Positions 1 through 11,529 of a stretch of DNA of 64,000 bases are shown piece after piece. How positions within the stretch are numbered: position 1 is the first letter of the stretch; the number at the start of each line of letters is the position of its first letter. Source of the DNA: Mytilus galloprovincialis (taxonomy: Eukaryota; Mollusca; Bivalvia; Mytilida; Mytilidae); NCBI RefSeq assembly GCF_965363235.1, contig NC_134842.1, positions 36,745,958 through 36,809,957 on the forward strand, in the 5' to 3' direction. Made by a program: the position numbers and the translations under genes. The notes beneath the pieces were generated by a model. The model was not told the DNA's origin. It saw only the letters and a program-made list of their open reading frames with translations, and did no database searches.

Positions 1-61
1 TTATTTGCCTTACGTGAAACTATTGTCGGAAGTATATGATAAAGAGATTACAAAAATGTAC

Positions 62-168
62 TACATGGCCTTTTACATATTAGCCTGGGTATCATCCCTC
101 GACCCATATCAGCACCTCGACTCCGTTTCGGGATGATACCAAGACTGATATGGAAAAGGTCATGTATT
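62..168. repeat. hairpin (inverted-repeat) element, family shared with 41 kb
   Basis: The left arm (62-102) and right arm (125-168) are imperfect reverse complements. Both carry TACATG...CTTTT...CATAT and GGTATCATCCC, around a short loop. A related hairpin with the same TTACATGGCA and GGTATCAGCCC motifs lies at 41008-41139, so this is a dispersed foldback or MITE-type repeat. No coding content is seen. Confidence 0.7.
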
Positions 169-199
169 AATTCCTATGTATTAGACGTGATAAGTCAAA

Positions 200-2329
200 T
201 ATATCATCCGATCAGTTATTGTAGCAGGTAATGATTATGATATTTGAATGTTCAACAAAATCTTATTATAAATCGTACTTCGTATATCTATTTGTTTTTG
301 ATTCAATCAGTATCTATATCATTTGGGATAAGTCACCAATATTGAGTCCAACTTTAAAATTTTATTTAAGTCGTTTATACATGTTATTTAAGATTCCGGT
401 CATATATAAAAGCCAAATAAAGTATGATAGCATTAAAAAAAAGTGCATATCAGAAACATTGTCTTTCAGTTTAATGTTTGATTTAGAAAATAAACTTTGT
501 GTCAAAAGACAAAAGACATAGTCAAACGTTTTTTTTTTTTTTATGTAATAAGCCTTTTTAAGCGTGAATGTTAATTGTTTGCAAATGGAAACAATTACTT
601 TTCAAATTTGTTGCAACTACTCTAGTTATTTTAAGAATAACTTGATCATTGTCGTCAAATATCAAATACATTTCCACTTTCGACAAATTTGTTTCCCATT
701 ATTTTTGTGCGTTTTCAAACAATAACCGTTTGTCATTTATATTTTACCAATACATGTATTTATAATATTTTTTTTTTTTCAAATTGACGGTGTTACCAGT
801 TTTGTAAATTGTAATTTGTAAATTTGATTAGCATGGAAGTTGATTGAATAGATCAGTTAGTATGATTACAAGTAGAAATTATTAATTGCTTTGTTCTGTG
901 TTCTGTGTTATTTGTTGTAGTCTTTAGTGTTTATAACATTATTATTTTTATTTTTTACCCATAAATATTTATAAAAAAAAATGGCAGAATCGTTTTCGAT
1001 TAGAACAGAAATAAATGTTTGAAATGTTTGATGACCAAAATGAAACTTAAGATGGCAAAGATGAATATGTTATAATTTGATAACTCGTACGAAGTTACAT
1101 AGTTCGTGTCAAAGATCATATATGGACTTATTCTTTTTGTTATTAAGTTTTATCATTTACCTGTCTTAAAAAGTATTTTAACACGTGACAGGTAAAATCT
1201 ATTTGTTCTTACTGTGCTAAAATCTGGATAATGCACAGCAAAGGTGTGCATTAACTACCTCAGATATAGTGCACAGTTCAACAGTACTCTGACCCTAGAG
1301 GGCGGTTCCTGGATTTTAAAAGGGGATTTATTCTTTAAAATTACAAAAATATCACCGAGTATAGCGAGACTTAACAAACAATTTTATGCTAAAACATGAT
1401 AAGTTTTCCAATCTAATGGTGGGACGCACAATATTTTATAAAATTTTGTTTATAATGTAATTTAGAATCTCAAATCAGTGTTTCACCGTCAAACCAGATA
1501 ATAATTATTTTTTGTAAGTTCTGCCAAAAAAGAAGCGTATTTTAGAATATCAAAACAAATAAAATTTGACTATTTCGGATTGAATTTAATGAGGATCATA
1601 TTTAAGTTTGTACCAAAACAGCGGGGAGAGGGGAGAAAAGTGGCAGATCAATTGTTAAGATGCGACATGTCTTAAAAAATCAATATAGTAGAACAAAAAT
1701 AGAAGGGGAGGAGGGAGTCAAAGATTGAAAAATGAAACAGTTTTTTTTTTTGTTAACTTTATATTCTAAATTTAGGTACATCTTCTCTGTTTATCTTCCT
1801 CTAAGCATATAATTTAGGGAAAGAAAGGCAATTAATATATATTCAATAACCCTTTCAGTTATGATTTTGCAAATACGAATTTAAAAGTACACCACACTGA
1901 ACCAGGACATGTAAGACAGCAATCAAACGACAAAAACAAACTAATGACTACTAGAGGACAACAAATTCGTCATATAGTATAGTTTTTCAACAAAAGATAG
2001 GTATCTACATAATATGTCAATTTCTAAATCGTTACTAATTTTTATAAATTAAAATTGTGAATAAATTTAACAGAAAGAAACGTTTAAAAAATTTACCATT
2101 AAATCGCAATTCTACATCATGTACAAATAATATGATGTAACAATTGACGAAAAAGCCTAAATATAAAAAAAAGTGAAAATATCTTAATACTTATCAACCT
2201 TTATTTACATAAATGCGTATTTCCCCCTTTTTTACCCTACAATAAAACTTTAATACGAGCCATGGATTGCGGAATACCGTCCGCATACTCAAAATGTTCA
2301 CGTAAATTGATGACGTCATGTGTTAAAAC
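200..2329. other. gene-free AT-rich stretch
   Basis: I see no credible coding exon. The short open frame near 231-521 is low-complexity and has no recognisable domain. At about 1895-1990 there is a fragment containing AGACAGCAATC and AACGACAA, which also appears near 13975, so it is an old dispersed repeat. Poly-T and poly-A runs are common. Confidence 0.5.
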
Positions 2330-2472
2330 AGTTATTGGCCAATCAATCGGTATATATAATTTAATCTGCTATCTCAGGATGACCCTTTAACCCGAACTCC
2401 TACGTCGTACGGGTTAGTAAGGGTCGCCTGAGCTGTGCATATTAAATGATATATACCGACTTGCTTGGTCAA
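2330..2472. repeat. long hairpin element with CRE-like and CCAAT motifs
   Basis: The outer arms (GGCCAATCAATCGGTATATA on the left, its near reverse complement ending at GCTTGGTC on the right) enclose an inner palindrome built on GACCCTTTAACCCG and CGGGTTAGTAAGGGTC. A TGACGTCA octamer lies just left at about 2308, with CCAATC and TATATA in the left arm. This looks like a foldback or MITE copy. Whether the promoter-like motifs do anything is unknown. Confidence 0.65.
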
Positions 2473-3354
2473 TAACTATAACATAATATCATTATTATTA
2501 GCGCATTTATATATATGTTTGTTTTTTATGATGTATAAATATAAACTGATTATTGTTTTTCGAATTAATTGCATATTTGTCATCCATTATTAGATATAAG
2601 TTGTACAGTTTGACTGGTCATATGCAATTCCCATTGTCATCCTGATTGTCCGATATTAGATAAATAATTGCAAAAGGAAAAGTCTTTGACAATTGCCAAA
2701 ATTTAAGTGTTGAATTATTAGGAATACTTTGTCGTGATGTTCTGTGTAAATAGATTGACGTATACTTGCAATGTATCATGTTAATAAATGTGCTTCTGAT
2801 TTAAAAAGATGTTTTATATTTAGTTGTGTAAGAAAGAGATTTTATATTAATGAGAGTTTCGATTAAAAGAATCAGCCAGAATATTAAAAGTTATGGGATA
2901 TTCTGGTATTGATGATATTACGCGAACGTGAAATATTTCACCTAAAATTCATTTAAACAAAAGATGACTGTGAAAATGATATTATCTAAGAGAGAGAAGA
3001 AATAAGATTGGAAAAGTTAAAAGAACCGGAATGATATATGTGTGTATGTGTGTGAGTGTACATTATATCGACCATACTTGCCTATTAGGAAATATTATAC
3101 AAATCTAAAAGTTAGTAATAACAAAAGAATGGAAGAAACTTGTAATCATCTTAGAGAAAAACAATAAATACAAAAAAAAATATGTACAGAAACAGAAACG
3201 ATATCATTCCTGTAGCTATTGTTATATATTGTTGGCATTTTGTAACCAAACTGTAATTATAATCAAACATTAAAAAATAGTTGAACATAATTTATTTTTG
3301 TACATAACACCATTGAAGGTACATCATGTATTACGTAACCGGAAACTCAGCATA
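2473..3354. other. gene-free stretch
   Basis: AT-rich sequence with no exon-like frames and no clear repeat beyond short simple-sequence tracts such as TGTGTATGTGTGTGAG near 3041. Confidence 0.45.
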
Positions 3355-3975
3355 TTATATATATGTTGTGTACAAGATGTAAGTTTGTACAGAGTTTTTG
3401 TACAAGTTATAAGTTTTTTGACACACAGTGGCGGATCCAGGGGGGGGGGGGGGTTCCGGGGGTTGGAATCAATGCATTTGAATGGGAGCATATAGTTGGA
3501 ACCCCCTTTACTCTGGGTTGGGACCCCCCTTTTTTTTAAATGGCTGGATCCGCCACTGACACATACCTTATTGCACCAGATGATACAGTTTTGTCTTCTA
3601 AAATGTACTAGTTTAATGTTTAAAATTCAAATTTATATACTTCAACCTAACAATTATTGCTATTCTACTTGTCATCCAACTGGAAATGAGGATACCTAAA
3701 TGATTTTAATTCAAATTTTATTTTTCACTTGATACCATATTCATATCCATAACAAGTCTTTTTGTGGTCTTATAATGTTTTTGTATCAATGCTCAGTATT
3801 AGATTGTATCATGTAGTTGTGAAAATTTGACAGAAATATATGTAAAACAAAAGACTGTGTGCTTGAATCAGCCATTTGTGTTGAGCAGTTCATAAAACAC
3901 TGATAACTTGTTCAAAATATCTGTACAAATTATAATTTGTACAACATTACAACTTGTACACAACATATATAACAA
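3355..3975. repeat. element with about 60 bp inverted ends, carrying a nested repeat
   Basis: Left end (about 3357-3420) and right end (about 3906-3972) are imperfect inverted copies sharing ATATATGTTGTGTACAAG and repeated TTGTACA motifs. Between them sits the separate GGCGGATCC palindromic repeat (3431-3560). This is most simply a MITE-like element later invaded by another. No transposase is visible. Confidence 0.6.
3431..3560. repeat. GGCGGATCC palindromic dispersed repeat
   Basis: Begins CAGTGGCGGATCCAG and ends with its reverse complement CTGGATCCGCCACTG, with a G-run and C-run interior. A second, more diverged copy is at 46870-46988, and a fragment with the GCGCCACTG end is at about 23037-23175. 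I know this motif as a very widespread repeat in molluscan genomes. Confidence 0.8.
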
Positions 3976-4240
3976 TACAAAGGGAGACAAGCAGTTCACA
4001 TACATTGTTCCAACACATTATAACAGAGTTATCTCTCTTACTTTACTGATATACTAAAACATACATAGCAAACACTACCAACACTACAATCAGGGTTGTA
4101 TGACGTCCTTCTGATCGAGTCTTGAAAAGGATTGAATGAAAACGAATATAAGAGAACCTTTTGCTATCAACAACTGTTTCTTCCGGTGTCGTACCAGGAT
4201 TAAAAACTACTTTTCTGAATAGTCAATGCACTATTGTTAT

Positions 4241-4341
4241 AGATAATCGTTGATCATCTCAACGAGATTGTTTTTCTCGCTTGAGGCGCCGATACGGCGA
4301 AAGCGAGAAAAGCAATCGAGGTGAGATGACCAATGATAATC
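4241..4341. repeat. hairpin element, family shared with 34.67 kb
   Basis: Arms 4241-4284 and 4300-4341 are reverse complements (GATAATCGTTGATCATCTC on the left; GAGATGACCAATGATAATC on the right; TTCTCGCTT against AAGCGAGAA inside). One arm of the same family recurs at 34665-34716. Confidence 0.7.
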
Positions 4342-5170
4342 TGTTTGTCGCTATTTTACCTATGACGACGTTGTCAATTTCATGTCAATTTCATTAGCAA
4401 CGCCACGTGCCTCCTTAGTTTTGAGCGATAATTTTCCATCTCAAGCGAGTAGCATGATATGAAAAATTATCACACAAAAAAAAGATCAATGGAAAATGCA
4501 CAAAAAAGCGATAATTGTCTTTATACTGCAATCTAAAACAAAACATTCCAATTGTCGTTTAATGTGTTTATGTTATTATTTGATCTAAATATTGTGAAAC
4601 TTCCCCCTTTTATAAAAAGGCCTCATATCATGCAGGAGGAGAAATATACAACACAATGAAATGTACATCACCTGTTGAAACTCACAATCGAGGGTGAACG
4701 AGTTTGTTTGAGAATGAACTAAAATATCAACAATAAGCATAAAACACAATGATTTATAATAGTTTGTAAACCAAAAATATTAGCAAGTGAAATATGTTTT
4801 TTTTTTTAACATTGCAAAAGAAATAAGTTTGAGTCATTGGAAACAAGAACAGGTTGAATAGGTCGTATGAATGATTAATTACAATTTCGACAATTTCTAT
4901 TTAGATATTCATGAGGAAAAGGGATATCAGGTCAGTGACTGTATATGACATAGAAATATACGGTAAACGCATTTTGATTGCTCAAATAGAACGAGTGCAG
5001 TATAAATGCTCTTTAGTATATTTCAAAGAAAGGAAACCTACTAAGAAAACAGTATGTCTAAACGTGTTATCACACCGTTATCAAACCGATATACAATCCA
5101 AGTATAATCAGAAGGGTTTATTTGAGAAGGATTACACATATAACTGTATGTTCTTGATCTTAACTTTTAG
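4342..5170. other. gene-free stretch
   Basis: No coding exon recognised. The 111-codon open frame at 4911-5246 runs into the repeat that begins near 5176 and has no domain I recognise, so I do not call it a gene. Confidence 0.45.
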
Positions 5171-5175
5171 ACTTA

Positions 5176-6060
5176 GTGGGAGATATAATGGACATAATTG
5201 TGCAAATCGTGATACAAGCATGAAATTTGGTATAAAGGTTAACTAAATGATACTTATAAAAAATCCGCTGCTGGCCAGAAAAAAAAATCATTTTTTCAAG
5301 ATGGCCACCACACATTTTGAAAATGGCGTAATAACAAATTAGCCATTATTTGTTAATCCTTTGAAAGGTGTGTTATATGTAAAAATCCATTGTTAAATTT
5401 GATAAAAAGAAAATGACAGTTCATAAATTACGACTAGACAATACATTAATGAAACTTTAGGTGACTTCCGGTTTCAAAATCTCGGCTAACGAGTCAAAAA
5501 TTTCGATTTTTTTTTACTTTCAAGCAATTTTACAAGGGATTTTAATCCTTGAAAGGTGTGTCATGTATAATCCAATGTAAGATATGATAAAACGTTAAAA
5601 ACAGCTCCTTAGTACGACAAAACAACACATAAAAGAAAAAAAAATAGTGGTTTCCGGTTCCAAATTAGAGGCAAATACTTAAAAAATATTTTAATAATTT
5701 TCATCAACTTAACAAGTAATAACACAAGCATGAAATACAAGCATGAAATTTGGTATACAGGTGGACTAAACGATAATTAAAAGAAATAAGTGTGCTGGCC
5801 ATAAAAAAATTCCATTTTTTCAAGATGGCCACCGATCATTTTGCAAATGGCGTCATATCCAGAAGTAAATCTTTGAAAGTTGTGTAATAGGTATAATCCA
5901 ATGTAAGGTTTTATTAAGCTTTAAATTACAGTTCTTAAAGTACAAAAAACAACACATAAATGACAAAAAAGAGTGATTTCCGGTTTCAAAATGGCGGCAA
6001 AATTTTGGAAAACGTATTTTTTTTTATAATTTTCATCATTAAACTTAACAAGTGATATCA
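5176..6060 (+). repeat. degenerate tandem repeat with CAAGATGGCCACC motifs
   Basis: Related blocks recur: CTTTGAAAGGTGTGT-type segments at about 5361, 5544 and 5872, each followed by TTCCGGTTTCAAAAT-type segments at about 5461, 5650 and 5971; and ACAAGCATGAAAT...CTGGCCA...CAAGATGGCCACC at 5212-5310 and 5725-5835. The first block has an inverted copy at 8842-8997, so 5176-8997 may be one composite insertion. Confidence 0.65.
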
Positions 6061-6194
6061 CATTCTTTGTTAAGATTAAATGCCTAGTTTTGTTAGAAAG
6101 ACAGGTTCGGTATCTTAAAATTATCGGACAGTAGCCAATAACAAAACTCGTACAAGAAAGGACAGAACGGTAGCATTTACAGTCACCAACACAA

Positions 6195-7685
6195 TAGGAT
6201 ATTTCGCCTCCTCATTTCAAAAGTTTCCGACAGGAGGATGCAACTTTAACGGCAGCCGAAGAAGTCCTCGATTTGTTTCTTTCATCCAACCCCAGTGTTC
6301 ATGAATTGGTACATAAATTAGGCTGAGCCCAAACTTATCCTCCTTGATACGCTGCTCTTTGGATGTCCTCCGAAAAAAAACTCTTGTAGGCGGAACTACA
6401 TCACAATGCCGCTGCTTCCTTGGTAAAAATTTACATCGTGCCTCGTTAACAGCAAATAGTGATGTTGTTCTGTCATACATGATGCAAACAAATGCTTATT
6501 TTGTGTCCTTGTATGTGTTTTTATACTTCAGCAAAGAAATAAGTACGTCCCTTACATGTTGAAATACTTCCCATGTCATCCAAACTTACCTAGTCCCTTA
6601 GTGTCATATGCACTGAATGTATGAATGAAAGGAAGAGTAGCTACACGAGGACCAAACGCATTTGATATATCACGTACAGGAAGCCATCAAAAGTCTTCAT
6701 TCCTGCCAAAACCTATTCACAGTTTGTTCCACCATATTTTTGGAGTGCTGCAATTTTTAATACTACTACATCTGTGTCGGTGCTACCTTAAATTACCGTC
6801 CTACAACAATTTTCATAATCAGGCCGAACATGGACAAAAATTCGTATATCTGTTTCTCCATGCTTACAAGGGATAGATGGAAAGTATCCTTATTAGTCTC
6901 TACAGAAGCATTTCTGTCGGCAAGACACTTCGTTTCATTGTCATCTTCATAGAGAAAACTACTCCAAAACCCAACTTTTGTCTTCTCACATCTAGCCTTT
7001 CAATGATCCATTTAGTAAATCTAACACAATATCTACTCTTGAATACTTATCGATGCAATATTTTATTTAAGGCCGTATAACACAATTGCAAAATCATCCA
7101 ATATTGTTCCCTACAAGGTGGCCTGGAATTATCCATTGCTGCTCTATCAACGATAAATGCGTCAGAATTTGGATCTGCAAATTGCAAAATGTTTCAAGTT
7201 TATCCAGTTGCACCGATTTAATACCACTGTTTAAAATGACATCCGAAGACAAAAACGGAGGAGCAGTTTGTCTTTATAGATTAAGAAATATTCCAAATCA
7301 ATTTGTCCACTGCGACAAGAAATAAAAGTCTAGAAAAGATATCTAAGGTTCTCTAGCTTTGTTTTTTACAAAAACGTTTACAGTTTTATTTTACCGACAT
7401 AATAGGAAGTTGTTCTTTTTGATCTGTTTATAAGAAACCGGTTCTCCTTTGTTTTGTATTTGCTTCAAACGATCTACAAATTATTTGCCTTTGATCTTTT
7501 TAAAGAAATCCTTTTGTGTTCATTAAGTCGTTCATCTATTATAGAATGCCTCAAACTACTAGATCTTGCAAATTCTTCTGATAGTCTACTGACTTCTGGT
7601 CTAGCTATCATCAATACGTCTAAATGAGGGCTTCGGTTAAACCTTTGACAACACATCGCCCTTTACAATTGCATTATTCTGTTTT
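6195..7685 (-). pseudogene. relic 1 of a multicopy gene family (YDRT...NEAR / PEVSRL type)
   Basis: Reading the minus strand from about 7685 to 6195, pieces line up in family order: ILMIARPEVSRL-like text near 7580, a segment with FADPNSDAF...SRPPCREQYW near 7150-7090, a DTDVVVL-like segment near 6770, then a clear block at 6217-6480 with MYDRTTSLFAVNEAR, VVPPTRVFF and HEHWGWMKETNRG. From memory, this order matches a large uncharacterised multicopy family in molluscs and cnidarians that ends in a cysteine-rich CXC tail. The pieces lie in different frames with several interruptions, so it is broken. A second relic of the same family is at 54.5-56.6 kb. The molecular function of the family is not known to me. 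Confidence 0.7.
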
Positions 7686-7689
7686 TGTC

Positions 7690-8840
7690 TGATCAATTGT
7701 GTTATAAGAAAAAATATGTTCTGGTCTTACGTACAATAAAATTATCATTTTCAAAATCAATTGCCACCTGTGAGTGACTTAAGAGAAGGAAAGCCATATC
7801 TTGGAGAAGGTCGGTCGCGATCGAGAATATGTTACACGATCAAGACCTAAATGAATACAGTATCATGCTTTATATGGACTGTTTGTACAAAATCTGACTC
7901 ATGAAATGAGCATACTACCAAATTCACAAGAAGTTCTTATTTTATAATTTAACGCCAGGAATTGAACTGTGGTAGAGATGACTATATTTTCTTACGCCAG
8001 TCTATCAAATCATTGAACGTCACAGAGTCATGACATGATTATAATTTCTGTGTTTAGCTTTCTTAAGCCGATATATACCTTTCAAGCTAAAACACATAGA
8101 GTTATCTGATGCGCGTGTCTAGTCCTAGGTACATTTGAACATACATACAAGAATATGCCGTTCTATGTGTTGCAATACTGGTTTTAGTGAGGACACATGA
8201 CACATGTGTCCATCTACCTTCACGTTATATATCACCCAGAATTTTATAACAAGTCATTTCAATGTGAAATCCACCTTACAATCCTCTGTACAAAGCAGGC
8301 AATTCCATTACCAAAAGTGGCTGATCTGCCGTTACTATCGATGTTTTTCTCGTTTTTACCACATTTTCCGTCTTATCCATCAAATACCTGATTATTGCAA
8401 CTGAATGGGCTTGTTTTTAAACAGTGGTTTCATAGATTTTACACTTACTTGCTTTTTAGAGTAATGAGATGAACTACGATTTATACCAGTTTGCCCTGGT
8501 AGTGCATACAAATCACTCATTATGTCTATAAATAGTTTGCGCATGCGCAAAATTGTTAAATCAGATATGTCATAACCTTGAAAAATGTTATCAAACCAGA
8601 TCATAATATCATTGAAAATCCCTAATGACTTATTTTATATTAAATAGTTGAAATATTTTTAAATGAATTTTGTAACATTTTCGCGCATGCGCAAACCCTG
8701 TATGTGTCAAATATTCATGTCTAGTGCATTATTCACATGTGAGGAAGGTAGCTACCAAACCTGACAGTAGTTTTTCACTAAAAGAAGGTAAACGAAAAGT
8801 TTTCCAGAAAAAATCAGTATTTTCAAACTGAAAAAAACAG
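7690..8840. other. gene-free stretch with two GCGCATGCGC palindromes
   Basis: No coding exon recognised. Two copies of the palindrome GCGCATGCGC lie at about 8540 and 8683, about 145 bp apart. This is the core of the known NRF-1 binding consensus, but no gene start is visible nearby, so regulatory use is only a guess. Confidence 0.4.
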
Positions 8841-8841
8841 C

Positions 8842-8997
8842 CATTTTGGCGGTGGCCATCTTGAAAAAATGATTTTTTTTAATGGCCAGCAGTTGTTTTT
8901 TTAAAAGTATATAATAATGATGCTTTGTGGTAATTTTCATGCTTGTATCATCATTTGCACAATTCCCTCGATTTTGCCTGCTAATATCTTCCACTAA
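8842..8997 (-). repeat. inverted copy of the 5176 repeat block
   Basis: The reverse complement reads AATTGTGCAAATGATGATAC, then ACAAGCATGAAA, CTGCTGGCCA and TTTTTTCAAGATGGCCACCG, closely matching 5195-5310 in the opposite orientation. With relic 1 between the two, they could be the ends of a composite element of about 3.8 kb. Confidence 0.7.
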
Positions 8998-8999
8998 CT

Positions 9000-10000
9000 T
9001 GATAATATTTAATCATGTAAAAGGGATGCTTAATATAGGTCCCAATACACATTTTTCCTAGCTTGTGTCAATAATTTTCTTTACTGAGGTTCATTTCGTC
9101 AATAACGAAATATTATAAAATGAGACACCACATTTGGAATATTTACAAAAACCTTGATTGTAATAGGGACTAAATTGATTTAGATCAATAGCATATTAAT
9201 TTGGAAACTGTTAGACTGATTCCTTTGTACCTGACGATCCGTCAGTGTCCTTCTTAAGACATAATTCTTTTTATTGTGTTGAATTTGTCACAGCTACTAC
9301 AAATCTATGCTGCTTAATCTTCATCTGTTTGTGCAATATCGTAGAATTTAATGCCATACACATACATACATATTAGGTGAATGAAAGAAAAATATAAACT
9401 TTTTTGGTATGAGGCTAAGAAACTTGGGAAAAGCGAGGTTCTACCGGGCCCTTCCCTTGTTTTGCGCCGAGTACAAAAAAGTTTACATTTTTATGACATT
9501 GACCTAATATTGTTTTTATACTGCAACATGAACATTGATAGCTTTTTAAATTATAACACAAGTTTCAAACTTATTTTCATCCCTTAATAAACCCCTGATT
9601 AAGGAAAAAGTGATCCATGATGAAATTGACATTTATTTATACAAAATACAGCTATGTTACTATATTTAGGAAATAAACACAACTAACTGTAGTTACAGTA
9701 TGAATGAAATTTAATTTATCCTGCAATTAGCCAACAATTGTACAAATAACAGGTATACACATATTTTTTGGCGTTATTTGTACTACTTGTACAAATAATG
9801 TCTTCTGTTACCCCACTTCCACGTTGAGCAAGTGGCATTATGAATATTTCTGTTTTCAAACCAGTTCATTTCGGGGTCCTCTTCGCGGTCCGCGTTTCAA
9901 CGATGTCGATTTCTTCGAGAAATTTAAGAGAATGATCTTAATTTTTTATAACTAAAGTTTCAATTGTTGGGAGTAATTTCAGGATAAAAACAATATATAT
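9000..10000. other. gene-free stretch
   Basis: No exon-like frame with a recognisable domain. Short repeats of TTGTACAAATAA in both orientations occur at 9738-9800. Confidence 0.4.
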
Positions 10001-10137
10001 ACATAGTCGGAAATTATAAAATTTATTTGTACTCGCTATGAAACAGGAGAAAAGCTCGGCAGAGCCTCGCTTTTCGTCCTGTTTCTAAAGCTCATACAAA
10101 TGAACTTTATATTTTCCGACAACATACATATATTGTA
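10001..10137. repeat. hairpin element
   Basis: Left arm (AGTCGGAAATTATAAA...TTTGTACTCGCTATGAAACAGG...GCGAGG-type core) and right arm (CCTGTTTCTAAAGCTCATAC...TTTATATTTTCCGAC) are reverse complements around a short loop near 10060. Typical foldback or MITE form, with no coding content. Confidence 0.7.
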
Positions 10138-10139
10138 TA

Positions 10140-11080
10140 TTTACATTTTTATCAGTAACTACAAGTCATGTATTCTTGAAATATTGCTTCACCCGTCATC
10201 TAGTTTTGACATGCAGCATGAATCTGACTTTTTTTCATTTCCTTTATGTTCTTTTTACTGTTCGCCAAAACCGTCTTTCGTCATATTATCATGCACATGG
10301 GTGAAAAGTATGAGCAGGCCACTGTTTAAACCAAAAAGAAAATAATCCATTTATTATCCTGCGACATCGAAACAAAGGATATGAAAGTTGGTAGAAACGA
10401 AGAGGAGAGTGTTTCTGTCCCTGTTGGTATTTCGAACTGAAATAAACAAGTTGGACAGGGAAAGTAAACTGATCGTTAATATCTATAGTGTTCAGTAAGT
10501 AACACAAAACATCTCATCCTTGTCAAAGGCCTCACTAAGGTATAAATATCTTCTAAAACATTTACGATAAATTATGGCAGTAAAATTGGGTGCAAAAGGG
10601 TAAGTTAGATTGTTTGTATTGCATGGGAAGAAACAAATACGTAGTTCCAGTGGCAAATATTTCAAGCATGGTCCGAATCCGAACAAATTTTACCAAATGG
10701 ATGCACTGAAATCTAGGGCAAAGAATTTAGAGAACCACTGCATGGGGGAACAAGATTCAAAAGCATGTTGGAAATGAGTTGACTTTTTTCCTGCAACATG
10801 TCACTTCTAAGAGCTGATGCAAAAGATCTTTTACGTCCAGACTGCATAACACTTTCCGTACACTAAATATAAGACATCAACCGTACATGACTATGTGTTT
10901 AAACATCCCGCACACTCACAATGACTCACTTCATTAGTATTGGTACCTGCCTGATGGGAGAGGTCGAAGTGATCTTATTTGTATACTTCAGAAAACCTTT
11001 GTTTGGGGTTTATGTTTTAAATGCTATTTTAAGGGATATAAACACAGAGCTAGCGCTTCGTTTTGCGTAATGAACTAAAA
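10140..11080. other. gene-free stretch
   Basis: No exon recognised. The segment about 10340-10850 is less AT-rich and looks like decayed repeat sequence. The opposite-strand open frames at 10289-10507 and 10492-10686 have no domain and no splice context. Confidence 0.35.
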
Positions 11081-11084
11081 AGAT

Positions 11085-11330
11085 TGAGAATGGAAATGGG
11101 GAATAGGTCAAAGAGTCAACATCCCAACCAAAGAGCAGATAACAGCCGAAAGCCACCAATGGGTCTCCAACGCAGCAAGAAAATTCAGCACCCGGAGGTG
11201 GTCCTCGTCATGCCCCTAAAAATATGTGTTCTAGTATAGTGAATATGGACGTCATACTAAACTCCAAAACATAACAACGAACTAAAATTTAAAAAAAAAC
11301 ATACAAGACTAACAAAATATCTTGACCTAT
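11085..11330 (+). repeat. dispersed repeat (second copy at 24525-24955)
   Basis: Contains GAGAATGGAAATGG, AAAGAGCAGATAACAGCC, AAGCCACCAATGGGTC and ACTAAACTCCAAAACAT in order. The copy at 24525-24955 has the same order but is split by a 201 bp insertion. This uninterrupted copy shows the pre-insertion state. Confidence 0.75.
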
Positions 11331-11529
11331 AATGGTTTACTTTAATATAGTGTGACTTGAATGGAGAGGTAATTGTCTTATCGGCCCTCATACCACATCT
11401 TACTATATCTTATACTATTACTAATAACATAGGCCAGATGCAATCTTGGACAAACTACATATGGAAAAGATTTGTATATGTAATTTGGACAATTGTTGCC
11501 GTTATTATAAATTTTAAAGTAAAATAATA

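Noticed and set aside
10492-10686. Cysteine-containing minus frame LPLELRICFFPCNTNNLTYP
   Set aside because: No homologous domain, no splice sites and no neighbouring exons; probably decayed repeat sequence.
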